Positions 44,746-52,703 of a stretch of DNA of 52,703 bases are shown piece after piece (within the stretch, counting starts at the first letter, position 1; the number at the start of each line of letters is the position of its first letter). The notes under the pieces were generated by a model. That model ran no database searches. It saw only the letters and a list, made by a program, of their open reading frames with translations, and had not been told where the DNA came from. The position numbers and the translations under genes were made by a program. Origin of the DNA: an uncultured Alphaproteobacteria bacterium (GTDB taxonomy: Bacteria; Pseudomonadota; Alphaproteobacteria; RF32; CAG-239); contig CALYBC010000015.1 in the NCBI GenBank assembly GCA_944393725.1, positions 1 to 52,703 of the forward strand, read 5' to 3'.

Positions 44746-47040
44746 CTATTTACCTTTGCTGTGTTTTCTGCGAGCCGTTTCAACCAGCAACCTTGAGTTA
44801 AATGTTGTTTTTGCCTCTTTGGGTTTAGCCAACATTTTATCAAACACACCTTCGTTACGCATTTTTTGGTACAGAGCTCTAAAGTTGTCCGGAGTATTTT
44901 CCACACCTCCTTCTTCCAGAGCTGCACCGACCAATCTTTTACGATTAACAACCGTATTAGGCACATACTGTTTCAAGGCTTTTGCTCTGTCCATTTTTTC
45001 GGCCCGTGACAGTTCTTCAAAAAACTTCTCATGCAATGCCTTATTTTCTTTCCATTCCTCCGGCTCGGTTTTTCCCTGCTTACTCATCTGCTCAAATACC
45101 GCACCGGCGAGCATTCTGCCGTACAAACTGTGACGTCCCACTTTTTCGGCCAACCTCTGCGGCATCTCGGGGCAGATTTTCCAAGCCTTGCAACAATCAA
45201 ACAAACTTCGCTCGCTGGGCAATCTTTCGCTGTATGTATTCAAACTTCCACTTTGCACGGCTTTTATCATCACCGGATACATCCAGTCTTGCATAACTTC
45301 GGTCTTAGCTATCTTTGCTATTTGGGCAATCGAATATTCATTGTACGATGAACCATACTTAAACGGTCTTTCATTTATGGTGTTCCAAATATCCAAGCAG
45401 TGTTTTGCATCTTTCCTGCTCTCAACTCCTGCATTAACCAAATCAAAATGCAAATTACCGTTCAGATAACAACTGTTATCCCTGCAATAATCACTTATAA
45501 TATGTTGCATTTTTCCGACTTTTTGCAAATATTCAATACTTCTGATTACCTTGGATTCTACACTATCGTTTTTCTCAATATACTTTTGCAGCTCGTCTAC
45601 CTTATCCGAAAAAACAGAATACATAAATTTATCACAAATATAGTCTGAACCAAAGTATCTTTCCGGCTGCTTCATCATATTATTCCAAATAGCGTCGGCA
45701 TCTTTCTCAAATTTTGGCCCTAGCAGTTTATTGGCAATACTGTACCAAGGAGAGTTCTCTCCATATTTCTTCTCTGCCAGATTTACCAAATTTTTCTGGT
45801 ACGCTCCTAAAAAACCTTCTTTCGAAGAGTTATCATAGGATACCGTTCTAAAGAATTTATTCTTATATGGCAACTTCACAATTTCGTCTGCATGCAAAAC
45901 CAATGAGTCCACCAGTTGAGCATCATAATTTTCTTTAAATTTTTCCGTAATTAATTCTGCCGCAGGACTTCCCTTATGGTCAACATTTACCTCAACCAAT
46001 GTCGATAGCTTTGACACATCTATCGCATCCAGCAGCAATCTACCATCAAAATCCGCTGAGGACATTCCCTTCAAACGATTTAAATCTGCTTTACCAACCT
46101 TTATTTCACTATATTTTTGATCTTCAGCTTTATTTATTAGCTCGATTATTGCTTCTCTTTCTTCTCTTGATTGACCATATTTTTCAATCAATTTAGAATA
46201 GGCTTCTATCTTATCCGGATTTTTTTCCAAATCTCTGAAAAGAAATTCATTAACCCCTTTGGAATAATTAGAATTATTATAAAATGCCTCAATGTTTTTT
46301 AACACTTCACTTTTCTTAATGTTTGAAAGATTCTCAGAGATTTTTTCTATGCCTTCTTTGGTTATCGACACTATCTCATTTTTTCTATCAGTTTTCACCT
46401 TTACATACAAATTATCTGACAGGTGGCGATATAACTTTTTATCTAGAAAATAGTAATACAAATCTTTACAGATTGAGGCATCACAGGTTTCCAGCACTTT
46501 CATTTTACCTTGTTCTAGCATGGCAACCACGGCTTCATTATCTTTTATATATTGCACCACACCACCACCGATATTTGTGGCATCTTTCAAATCATCAACA
46601 ACAACTTCTCTCTTATTGACATCAAATATCATCTTTGAGTCATTATCATCTATGACTATACAATCCGGAGACAATTTTTCCACTGCTTTTCCCCAAGCCA
46701 CTCTGACCGGCTCTCCATCCCTAAGCTGATAAACACCCGCAAAACCTGTATCCATATTAAATACGCCGTTTTTCACATCCATAAAAGGCCGTTCTTTGCG
46801 AAGCGAATAATTAATTCCAAGCATTTTTCCTTCGGGATGCTCGTCACTTCTCTGATAGATTACAAACAACTGTTCCCGACTAAAATCCCTTGTAAATTTT
46901 TGCCCGTCAAAAAAATAGGCATCAGAATCTTCTTCATCACATTTTTTTTGAGTTATAAAATAACCTTTTTCCTTGTTTTCAAACACCACACTATTCATAT
47001 CAGCTTGTGCATATTTGGTGAAAAAATATTTAGTATCCAT
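44746..47040 (-). CDS. large protein of unknown family, possible secreted effector
   Basis: The 764-residue protein matches nothing I know. It has no signal peptide or membrane segment. The N-terminal 200 residues look beta-rich (YFITQKKCDEEDSDAYFFDG, VAWGKAVEKLSPDCIVIDD). The rest is charged and helical, with several cysteine and aromatic patches (IISDYCRDNSCYLNGN, DCCKAWKICPEMP). The C-terminus is basic (ETARRKHSKGK), as in many VirB/D4 substrates. AAGGAG precedes the ATG. It lies in the ribosomal-cluster interruption downstream of a structured RNA and terminator. Effector status is inference, supported only by the coupling ATPase elsewhere in the window. Confidence 0.7.
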   Translation of the reverse strand: MDTKYFFTKYAQADMNSVVFENKEKGYFITQKKCDEEDSDAYFFDGQKFTRDFSREQLFVIYQRSDEHPEGKMLGINYSLRKERPFMDVKNGVFNMDTGFAGVYQLRDGEPVRVAWGKAVEKLSPDCIVIDDNDSKMIFDVNKREVVVDDLKDATNIGGGVVQYIKDNEAVVAMLEQGKMKVLETCDASICKDLYYYFLDKKLYRHLSDNLYVKVKTDRKNEIVSITKEGIEKISENLSNIKKSEVLKNIEAFYNNSNYSKGVNEFLFRDLEKNPDKIEAYSKLIEKYGQSREEREAIIELINKAEDQKYSEIKVGKADLNRLKGMSSADFDGRLLLDAIDVSKLSTLVEVNVDHKGSPAAELITEKFKENYDAQLVDSLVLHADEIVKLPYKNKFFRTVSYDNSSKEGFLGAYQKNLVNLAEKKYGENSPWYSIANKLLGPKFEKDADAIWNNMMKQPERYFGSDYICDKFMYSVFSDKVDELQKYIEKNDSVESKVIRSIEYLQKVGKMQHIISDYCRDNSCYLNGNLHFDLVNAGVESRKDAKHCLDIWNTINERPFKYGSSYNEYSIAQIAKIAKTEVMQDWMYPVMIKAVQSGSLNTYSERLPSERSLFDCCKAWKICPEMPQRLAEKVGRHSLYGRMLAGAVFEQMSKQGKTEPEEWKENKALHEKFFEELSRAEKMDRAKALKQYVPNTVVNRKRLVGAALEEGGVENTPDNFRALYQKMRNEGVFDKMLAKPKEAKTTFNSRLLVETARRKHSKGK

Positions 47041-47062
47041 GGTAAAATCTCCTTAAACGCAT

Positions 47063-47089
47063 AAAAAAACCACCTTTTCCAAAAGGTAG
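47063..47089 (-). terminator. intrinsic terminator upstream of the 764-residue gene
   Basis: On the minus strand CTACCTTTT (47089-47081) pairs with AAAAGGTGG (47078-47070), a 9-position stem with one G-U, followed by T7. The ATG at 47040 follows after about 22 nt that contain AAGGAG. Confidence 0.9.
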
Positions 47090-47339
47090 TCGGAGAGTTC
47101 ATAAATCTTGTTGTGTAAAAAGATCCCTTAGGCCTTTAAAACAGTGGCTCTACGTAGGCGGCCGCTGTTTCTGAACATACGCCCAAGGCTCCCCGGCCTT
47201 TTTACAGCGGGGACATTTTTGGCGATGCTCCCGACATCTGCCAAATAACGACGTTGCCTAGGACGCCGTACACAACAAAGAGCTTATGAAGGCTCCGCAC
47301 CTTTCGGTGCTTACAAAGATACTTTTTAAGCGTCTCTGT
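47063..47339 (-). ncRNA. second structured RNA ending in a terminator, upstream of the 764-residue gene
   Basis: Read on the minus strand there is a 5' hairpin GCACC-GAAA-GGTGC (47310-47297) with a GNRA loop. A 10-bp closing stem (47278-47269 with 47117-47108) and a CCTAGGC-type second stem (47262-47256 with 47133-47126) then enclose three hairpins: GCCAAA/TTTGGC (47245-47218), CCCCG/CGGGG (47212-47191) and AACAGCGGC/GCCACTGTT (47169-47140). The terminator ends it. The GNRA loop and terminator fix the orientation. Length is about 277 nt. I considered 6S, tmRNA and RNase P RNA and found no diagnostic motif. It may be an independent RNA or a leader of the downstream gene. Confidence 0.7.
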
Positions 47340-47345
47340 AATATC

Positions 47346-47374
47346 ATAATAACACAAGTTTAAGATTTAGTAAA
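47346..47374 (-). promoter_or_regulatory. candidate promoter for the 47339 RNA
   Basis: On the minus strand TTTACT (47374-47369) and TATTAT (47351-47346) are 17 bp apart, with a start expected near 47339. Confidence 0.55.
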
Positions 47375-47542
47375 CAGAAAAATAGACAAATTATCCGCAA
47401 AAAACAATAAAGCATTTTTATTTTTTTGCACGGTACCAAATAACCATTTGAGAATTAGCGATTATTCAACATTCAGCATTTAAACATTTAACTTAATTTT
47501 TGACAAAATTTAAATTACCATCCGGCCATAAACCATATAAAT

Positions 47543-48274
47543 ATGACAATTATGAAGAAGAACCTATTTCAACAAACGGTATTTGAGGTCTACCAAAACA
47601 AACTCAAATCCGGCTTTAAGGTAATCGAAACCGAAAATATGTTTCTGGTTCTGTGGAACGACTCGCAAATTGCCGGACTAAATGTTGCTCACTGCAACAA
47701 GTTTGATAGAGCCGAGCAGGAGTTTCTGCAAAGACACTTCAAAGGTATTAAAATCAATGTTACCTGCAACGAACCATGTTGCATTTCTTCGCCAAACCTA
47801 ACCTTTAGCAGCGAAACGGTATCTATGATTTTAGAAACCAATCAGCCCTTGCAAGCAAAAACCAACTTTGACATCAAACTCACGCAAACTAAACCGGATA
47901 TTGATTGTTTTTGCCAGGTGGTAGGTGACGCATTTCAAATGCAACCTGATGTCAAAAAACTGGCTGAATCCCTCTATGTTGACGAATTTACACCAAAGTG
48001 CCGTAAATATATCGGATACATTAACGGAAATCCTGCCGGAGCTATTGAGATTTCGCAAGGCAGTGCTGCTAATTTGATTGCATGGGTCGGTGTCACCCCT
48101 AAGTTCCAAAATCTTGGTCTATCTCGAGCACTTGTTGCTCATGTCATAAACCAAGAAATTAGTACCGGCCGCACAAAATTTGTTTTAAGTGCCGGAGCAA
48201 TGAGCCAAAAGGTTTATGCCAAGTTCGGCTTTAAAACCCTGGCTCAACGCTACAATTATGAACTAGCTTTATAA
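47543..48274 (+). CDS. GNAT-domain protein
   Basis: The 243-residue protein has an N-terminal domain of unknown type (about 1-115, with CNEPCCISSP) and a C-terminal GNAT domain with WVGVTPKFQNLGLSRALVAH as the acetyl-CoA loop (Q-x2-G-x-S variant), followed by VYAKFGFKTLAQRY. Two ATG codons (47543, 47552) compete and neither has a Shine-Dalgarno site. It ends in a terminator hairpin that starts within its stop codon. It is part of the rplO-secY interruption; substrate unknown. Confidence 0.75.
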   Translation: MTIMKKNLFQQTVFEVYQNKLKSGFKVIETENMFLVLWNDSQIAGLNVAHCNKFDRAEQEFLQRHFKGIKINVTCNEPCCISSPNLTFSSETVSMILETNQPLQAKTNFDIKLTQTKPDIDCFCQVVGDAFQMQPDVKKLAESLYVDEFTPKCRKYIGYINGNPAGAIEISQGSAANLIAWVGVTPKFQNLGLSRALVAHVINQEISTGRTKFVLSAGAMSQKVYAKFGFKTLAQRYNYELAL

Positions 48275-48318
48275 AAATATCCCCTCCTTGTCAAAACCGA
48301 TAATGAGGGGATATTTTT
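48273..48318 (+). terminator. terminator after the GNAT gene
   Basis: AAAAATATCCCCTC (48273-48286) pairs over 14 bp with GAGGGGATATTTTT (48305-48318). Confidence 0.88.
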
Positions 48319-48380
48319 ATACCGTCTATCAATACACTATCTTCACTTCATTCCTACATCAATCATCATTTTATACAACA

Positions 48381-48411
48381 AAAAAGCGGCTCATTTTCAT
48401 GAACCGCTTTT
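48381..48411. terminator. 31-bp terminator hairpin, copy B, after rplO
   Basis: This copy is identical over 31 bases to the hairpin at 44693-44723. It lies 22 bases after the rplO stop on the minus strand, so the spc transcript probably ends here rather than continuing to secY. Confidence 0.92.
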
Positions 48412-48433
48412 ATATCTGCTTCAAACCAAAGTC

Positions 48434-48907
48434 TTAGGCTACGACATTAACTTTACCGCCGGCTTTTTCAACTGCAGCAACAGCTGATTTCGAAGCCGAG
48501 TTAACGCTAACATTAACCTTAGAAGTGATAGCACCTCTGGCCAATAAACGTACACCGTCCAACTTTTTGCTGATAATACCGGCGTTAAGTAATGCCTCAA
48601 CATTAATATCTTCGGCATTCAACTTTCCGGCATCAACAGCCTTTTGAATGGTATCCAAATTAACCACTGCAAACTCTTTGGCAAAGTGATTTTTAAAACC
48701 GCGTTTCGGAAGTCTGCGGTAGATAGGCATTTGACCGCCTTCAAAACCGTTTACGGCAACACCCGAACGAGACTTCTGACCTTTTTGGCCGCGACCTGCG
48801 GTTTTACCAGAACCACTACCGATACCGCGGGCTACGCGTTTGCGAGGCTTTCTGGCACCTTCGTTATCTCTAATTTCATTGAGTTTCATTGTTTTAATCC
48901 TAATCAA
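48434..48907 (-). CDS. rplO: 50S ribosomal protein L15
   Basis: The 157-residue protein has the glycine-rich basic N-terminus [20 protein letters not shown] (20 residues) and [19 protein letters not shown] typical of L15. It is the last spc gene before the interruption and is followed by a terminator, not by secY. It is separated from rpmD by an 84-bp palindrome. Confidence 0.97.
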   Translation of the reverse strand: MIRIKTMKLNEIRDNEGARKPRKRVARGIGSGSGKTAGRGQKGQKSRSGVAVNGFEGGQMPIYRRLPKRGFKNHFAKEFAVVNLDTIQKAVDAGKLNAEDINVEALLNAGIISKKLDGVRLLARGAITSKVNVSVNSASKSAVAAVEKAGGKVNVVA

Positions 48908-48935
48908 ATAATGAACTATCCCACAAAAGTTTGAT

Positions 48936-49019
48936 AAGGAGATGTGCTACGACGGATTTTTTGAACGCGGTGTACCAATAGCTACACAAGTGAAAAAAAT
49001 CCTAGTATGACACCTCCTT
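48936..49019. repeat. 84-bp imperfect palindrome between rpmD and rplO
   Basis: The arms begin AAGGAGATGTGC and end in the complementary ACACCTCCTT. An inner perfect 9-bp stem GGATTTTTT/AAAAAATCC follows, and the apical part contains GTGTA/TACAC. The whole would fold into one long hairpin. It fills nearly all of an intergenic gap that is usually short in spc operons. Its ends include AAGGAG sequences on both strands. Confidence 0.8.
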
Positions 49020-49031
49020 TGCAAACTTTTA

Positions 49032-49214
49032 TTATTCTTCAACCTTAACCAAGTGCTGAACTTTTCTAATCATTCCGCGAACTGACGGAGTATCTTCAAG
49101 CTCAGAAACTTTGTGCATCTTGTTCAAGCCAAGACCAATCAAAGTAGCTCTTTGATCTTTAGGTTTACCGATCGGGCTTGCAATTTGCGTAACTTTAATA
49201 GTTTTCTTAGCCAT
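49032..49214 (-). CDS. rpmD: 50S ribosomal protein L30
   Basis: The 60-residue protein ([20 protein letters not shown], 20 residues, then GLGLNKMHK) is a typical bacterial L30. It begins three bases after rpsE ends. Confidence 0.96.
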   Translation of the reverse strand: MAKKTIKVTQIASPIGKPKDQRATLIGLGLNKMHKVSELEDTPSVRGMIRKVQHLVKVEE

Positions 49215-49217
49215 TGA

Positions 49218-49790
49218 TTAAGCCTCCTCTGCTACCGATTTAGCACCGGTGTTTTCACGACGAGAAACAATATCACCGACTTTTTTACCGCGTTTAGCAG
49301 CAACCATTCTCGGCGAATTAATTGATTCAAGAGCGTTGAATGTAGCTTTAATCATGTTGTAGGGGTTATTAGAACCTACAGATTTAGCAACTACATCTTG
49401 TACGCCCAAAACTTCAAATACCGCACGCATCGGACCGCCGGCGATAACACCGGTACCGGCAGGAGCAGTTCTCAAATAAACTTTACCTGCACCGAAACGA
49501 CCAGACACATCGTGGTGTAAAGTTCTGCCTTCACGAAGAGGAATACGAATCATATTTCTCTTAGCTTCGTTTGTAGCTTTGGTAATAGCTTCCGGAACTT
49601 CCGAAGCTTTACCCGAACCGTAACCTACGCGACCTTTTTGGTCACCGACAACGACAACCGCAGCAAAAGACATTGTGCGACCGCCTTTAACGGTTTTGGC
49701 AACGCGGTTTACATGAACCAGTTTTTCAACCAATTCTTCTTTTTTCTCAGTCTTATTATTACGACGTTGTTCTACAGCTTGTTGTGCCAT
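49218..49790 (-). CDS. rpsE: 30S ribosomal protein S5
   Basis: The 190-residue protein contains [20 protein letters not shown] and [17 protein letters not shown], the S5 signatures, and the C-terminal [19 protein letters not shown]5 contributes to decoding accuracy. It has an extra Lys/Glu-rich N-terminus and a short C-terminal extension as in other alphaproteobacteria. Confidence 0.98.
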   Translation of the reverse strand: MAQQAVEQRRNNKTEKKEELVEKLVHVNRVAKTVKGGRTMSFAAVVVVGDQKGRVGYGSGKASEVPEAITKATNEAKRNMIRIPLREGRTLHHDVSGRFGAGKVYLRTAPAGTGVIAGGPMRAVFEVLGVQDVVAKSVGSNNPYNMIKATFNALESINSPRMVAAKRGKKVGDIVSRRENTGAKSVAEEA

Positions 49791-49802
49791 TTTTACTCTC
49801 CC

Positions 49803-50165
49803 TTAGAATTTCAAACCAGCACTGCGTGCTGCATCAGCCAAAGCCTTTACGCGACCATGATAGATATAACCGCCGCGATCAAAGACCACTTCACTTACGC
49901 CCGACTTAACAGCTCTTTCGGCAACCAACTTACCAACAAAGCTAGCAGCTTCGATATTGGCAGTTTTTTTCAAGCTATCTCTAACTTCTTTATCCAAAGT
50001 AGAGGCCGAAGCAACCGTTACACCTTTAGTGTCATCGATAATCTGAGCATACATATGTTTACCGCTGCGGAAAACGGACAATCTCATTTTCCCGTTAGCA
50101 GCTTTTTTCAGAGCAGACCGAACACGGCCTTTTCTCTTTTCAAACAATTCTTTTGGTGTACTCAT
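49803..50165 (-). CDS. rplR: 50S ribosomal protein L18
   Basis: The 120-residue protein binds 5S rRNA. The patterns [18 protein letters not shown] and [20 protein letters not shown] (20 residues) are diagnostic. It lies between rplF and rpsE in the standard order. Confidence 0.98.
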   Translation of the reverse strand: MSTPKELFEKRKGRVRSALKKAANGKMRLSVFRSGKHMYAQIIDDTKGVTVASASTLDKEVRDSLKKTANIEAASFVGKLVAERAVKSGVSEVVFDRGGYIYHGRVKALADAARSAGLKF

Positions 50166-50177
50166 ATTTATTTATCC

Positions 50178-50714
50178 TTATTTCTTCTTGCCTTCTTTAC
50201 GACGGATATATTCGCCTACATATTTAATACCTTTACCTTTGTAAGGTTCAGGTCTTCTCCACTCGCGAATTTCCGAAGCAGTCTGACCGACAAGTTGTTT
50301 ATCTGCACCAAAGATACTGATTTGTGTCGGCGAAGCACAGGTAATTTTCAAACCTTTGGGAGTCTCGATTTTAACATCGTGAGAATACCCCAAAGACAAT
50401 ACCAAATTATTACCTTCAACACGGGCTTTATAACCAACGCCAACCAGTTCCAATTCTTTAGTAAAGCCATCATGAACACCTTTAACCAAAGTGTTGATGT
50501 TAGCTCTTGTAGTACCCCACAAAGCACGAGCCTGTTTAGTCTCAGCTTTAGGAGAAACTACGACCTTGTTACCCTCCAAAACGACCGAAACATGATCGGC
50601 ATCATAATGGCAAGACAATTCACCATTCTTACCTTTAACCGAAACATTACCGGTCTCAACGGTAACAGTAACGCCATCGGGAACAATAACCGGATATTTT
50701 CCAACTCTAGACAT
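50178..50714 (-). CDS. rplF: 50S ribosomal protein L6
   Basis: The 178-residue protein has the usual two-fold repeated L6 structure and the C-terminal signature RRPEPYKGKGIKYVGEYIRR. It sits near the factor-binding site of the large subunit. Confidence 0.98.
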   Translation of the reverse strand: MSRVGKYPVIVPDGVTVTVETGNVSVKGKNGELSCHYDADHVSVVLEGNKVVVSPKAETKQARALWGTTRANINTLVKGVHDGFTKELELVGVGYKARVEGNNLVLSLGYSHDVKIETPKGLKITCASPTQISIFGADKQLVGQTASEIREWRRPEPYKGKGIKYVGEYIRRKEGKKK

Positions 50715-50729
50715 ATCGTTATCCTCCCC

Positions 50730-51128
50730 TTAAAATACCTGGCACAAAATTTCGCCGCCGACATTGGCTTTACGAGCTTCGTTATCGCTCATAACGCCTT
50801 GCGGAGTTGAAATAATGGAAATACCCAATCCGTTATAAACTCTGGGCAAATCTTTAACCGAAGAGTAAACTCTTCTGCCCGGAGTAGAAACACGGAAGAT
50901 TTCCGTAATAACCGAAGCACCTTCATGATACTTCAATTTAATGTGAAGTTCATCAACACCGGGACGAACATTGGATTTTTCATAACCCAAGATATATCCC
51001 TCTTTTTTCAAAACTTCCAATACATTTTCACGCAAGCGAGAAGCAGGTGATACGACTTCACTCTTCTTTGCTCTTTGTGCGTTTCTAATGCGTGTGAGCA
51101 TATCGCCCAAAGGATCTGTCATTGACAT
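50730..51128 (-). CDS. rpsH: 30S ribosomal protein S8
   Basis: The 132-residue protein starts [20 protein letters not shown] and has the C-terminal [20 protein letters not shown] motif. S8 binds 16S rRNA and in enterics represses spc translation; whether this holds here is unknown. Confidence 0.98.
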   Translation of the reverse strand: MSMTDPLGDMLTRIRNAQRAKKSEVVSPASRLRENVLEVLKKEGYILGYEKSNVRPGVDELHIKLKYHEGASVITEIFRVSTPGRRVYSSVKDLPRVYNGLGISIISTPQGVMSDNEARKANVGGEILCQVF

Positions 51129-51140
51129 ATTCGAATCTCC

Positions 51141-51446
51141 CTACCAGCTTGATTTAACCAAACCCGGAATTTCACCAAAGCTTGCCATATCGCGTAATTC
51201 AACACGAGACAAACCGAATTTCCGATAAACACCACGAGAACGACCGGTCAATCTGCAACGATTTCTATATCTGTTTTTTGCAGAGTTGCGAGGCATCTCG
51301 GCCAATTTCAAAGTAGCTTGGAATCTCTCTTCCGGAGAGATGGTTTTATCCATAACTATCTTTTTGAGCTTATTACGACGGGAAGCATATTTCTCCGCCA
51401 TTTTAGCTCTTTTCAAGTTTCTGTAAACTGAACTTGTTTTTGCCAT
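51141..51446 (-). CDS. rpsN: 30S ribosomal protein S14
   Basis: The 101-residue long-form S14 lacks the zinc-binding cysteine quartet of the short form and has [20 protein letters not shown] (20 residues) with [15 protein letters not shown] [17 protein letters not shown] at the end. Confidence 0.97.
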   Translation of the reverse strand: MAKTSSVYRNLKRAKMAEKYASRRNKLKKIVMDKTISPEERFQATLKLAEMPRNSAKNRYRNRCRLTGRSRGVYRKFGLSRVELRDMASFGEIPGLVKSSW

Positions 51447-51458
51447 GTGATCTCTCCA

Positions 51459-52013
51459 CTATTTCTTATAAGGCAGGTTAAATCCGGTCAAAAGAGCTTT
51501 AGCTTCTTCATCGGTTTTAGCAGAAGTGCAAATGCAGATATCCATACCTCTGATATTTTCAACTTTATCATAGTTGATTTCCGGGAAGATTATTTGCTCT
51601 TTAATACCGAAAGCGAAGTTACCTCTGCCGTCGAAATTTTTACCGGAAATACCGTGAAAATCTCTTACACGCGGCAAAGCCATATTTACCAATCTTTCCA
51701 AGAACTCATACATTCTTGTGGAACGCAAAGTAACTTTGCATCCGATCGGCATGCCTTCTCTTACCTTAAAGGTAGCGATTGATTTACGCGCTGTGGTAAC
51801 AACCGGTTTTTGACCGGCGATCAAAGCGAGTTCCTCAACGGCATTGTTCAGTTTTTTCTTATCGGTAACGGCATCGCCTACACCGATATTCAAAACAATC
51901 TTTGTCAATTTCGGAATCTCATGTGGGTTGGTGTAACCGAATTTTTCCACAAGAGATTTTTTTATGACTTGATTGTATAAATCTTCAAAATTTGCCATAA
52001 ATTTTTCTCCCAT
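51459..52013 (-). CDS. rplE: 50S ribosomal protein L5
   Basis: The 184-residue protein binds 5S rRNA and contains [18 protein letters not shown] and [20 protein letters not shown] (20 residues). Its ATG overlaps the rplX stop. Confidence 0.98.
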   Translation of the reverse strand: MGEKFMANFEDLYNQVIKKSLVEKFGYTNPHEIPKLTKIVLNIGVGDAVTDKKKLNNAVEELALIAGQKPVVTTARKSIATFKVREGMPIGCKVTLRSTRMYEFLERLVNMALPRVRDFHGISGKNFDGRGNFAFGIKEQIIFPEINYDKVENIRGMDICICTSAKTDEEAKALLTGFNLPYKK

Positions 52014-52321
52014 TAATCGATTACTTCACCGGTTTTACGAGCAACGCGCACTTTTTTACCGTTAACTTCTTTGTATCCGATTTTGGTTGCTTTACCATCT
52101 TTGGCAAAAGCTACATTAGATACATTAACGGGTGCTTCTTTGGTAACAATACCGCCGGGGTTGGTCTGGCTCGGCTTGGTGTGTCTTTTAACCAAGTTAA
52201 CACCTTGAACAACCACTTTGTTCTCTTTCGGCATTGCTTTCAAAACTTCACCAGTTTTGCCCTTGTCATTACCTGACAAAACGACAACTTGGTCGCCCTT
52301 TTTAATTTTTAACTTAGGCAT
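52013..52321 (-). CDS. rplX: 50S ribosomal protein L24
   Basis: The 102-residue KOW-domain protein has [20 protein letters not shown] (20 residues) and is an early assembly factor of the large subunit. Its ATG overlaps the rplN stop by one base. Confidence 0.98.
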   Translation of the reverse strand: MPKLKIKKGDQVVVLSGNDKGKTGEVLKAMPKENKVVVQGVNLVKRHTKPSQTNPGGIVTKEAPVNVSNVAFAKDGKATKIGYKEVNGKKVRVARKTGEVID

Positions 52322-52689
52322 TATAATACCTCCGGTGCTAATGAAATAATTTTCATAAATTTCTTGTTTCTGAGTTCTCTGGTAACAGGGCCAAAGATAC
52401 GAGTACCGATTGGCTCACCGTCTTTGTTAATGAGAACAGCAGCGTTTTTATCAAAGCGGATTACGGATCCGTCTTTGCGTCTGATGTCCGAAGCCGTACG
52501 AACGATAACAGCTTTGTGAACATCACCTTTCTTCACACGACCCTTTGGAATAGCGTCTTTAATCGACACTACAATAACATCGCCAACAGAGGCGTGCATT
52601 CTCTTGGAACCGCCAAGAACTTTAATGCACTGCACCTGACGAGCACCAGAGTTGTCGGCGACATCGAGGTTGGTTTGCATCTGTATCAT
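52321..52689 (-). CDS. rplN: 50S ribosomal protein L14
   Basis: The 122-residue protein begins [20 protein letters not shown] and contains [19 protein letters not shown]. It is the first spc gene; the upstream S10-type genes lie beyond the right edge. Confidence 0.98.
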   Translation of the reverse strand: MIQMQTNLDVADNSGARQVQCIKVLGGSKRMHASVGDVIVVSIKDAIPKGRVKKGDVHKAVIVRTASDIRRKDGSVIRFDKNAAVLINKDGEPIGTRIFGPVTRELRNKKFMKIISLAPEVL

Positions 52690-52703
52690 TTTCTAATTCC
52701 TTT

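Noticed and set aside
47063..47339. Assignment of the structured RNA as 6S, tmRNA or RNase P RNA
   Set aside because: I could not find the tag frame, the P4 motif or the 6S bubble with confidence; size and closing stem alone are not enough, so it is left unassigned.
1..52703. CRISPR arrays, rRNA genes, intact insertion sequences, prophage structural genes
   Set aside because: No regularly spaced repeats, rRNA-like stretches, transposases or integrases were found on reading both strands.

Overview
The window reads as AT-rich, gene-dense chromosome of an alphaproteobacterium, probably a reduced host- or gut-associated lineage. The evidence is gene order and family membership: miaB-phoH-ybeY-corC-lnt-HTH, a mitofilin-like protein divergent from tsaD, an ATP12-type F1 assembly chaperone, rarA-rluC linkage, rpiB-glyA, and a zinc-type Adk inside the ribosomal cluster. 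The exact taxon is inference.

Layout. 1-6.9 kb: a polyprenol-kinase-like gene and the minus-strand miaB-phoH-ybeY-corC-lnt-HTH operon. 7.0-10.9 kb: plus-strand TerB-like gene plus an unknown partner, then yggT-DUF167-folD-YqaA. 10.9-18.8 kb: mitofilin-like gene, divergent tsaD-nth, and the minus operon rarA-rluC-asmA-atp12-acyP. 18.9-24.2 kb: a lone VirD4/TraG-like coupling ATPase, a pentapeptide-repeat protein and a TolC-like lipoprotein ending in a SPOR domain. 24.3-31.5 kb: sugar-nucleotide-type oxidoreductase, truA, lepA, a GNAT gene and the murF-nrdR-nusB-def run. 31.5-35.8 kb: accessory patch with a candidate small membrane peptide, a lipoprotein lacking a Shine-Dalgarno site, glyA and rpiB, tRNA-Cys and tRNA-Asn followed by a tandem duplication, an orphan gene and a MIF-like tautomerase. 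35.9-39.5 kb: gyrA and an unknown gene. 39.6-52.7 kb: the spc/alpha ribosomal cluster on the minus strand.

The most unusual region is the ribosomal cluster. The normally contiguous rplO-secY junction is split by about 4.7 kb. The split carries two different structured RNAs, each ending in an intrinsic terminator about 20 nt before a start codon, a membrane-anchored SAM methyltransferase, a 764-residue protein of unknown family and a GNAT protein. An identical 31-bp terminator hairpin lies downstream of rplO and downstream of the 764-residue gene. An 84-bp imperfect palindrome sits between rpmD and rplO, and rplQ is not next to rpoA. The two RNA-terminator-gene units are the best candidates for something undescribed: little room is left for a promoter after either terminator, so the genes probably depend on regulated read-through.

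Other second-look items are a possible type I toxin-antitoxin locus near 31.6-31.86 kb, an ATP12 homologue without its N-terminal domain, a FolD with a Cys/His-rich tail, and the lone coupling ATPase. No rRNA, CRISPR array or intact insertion sequence was recognised. Promoter and RNA calls were made by eye and no folding or homology program was run.
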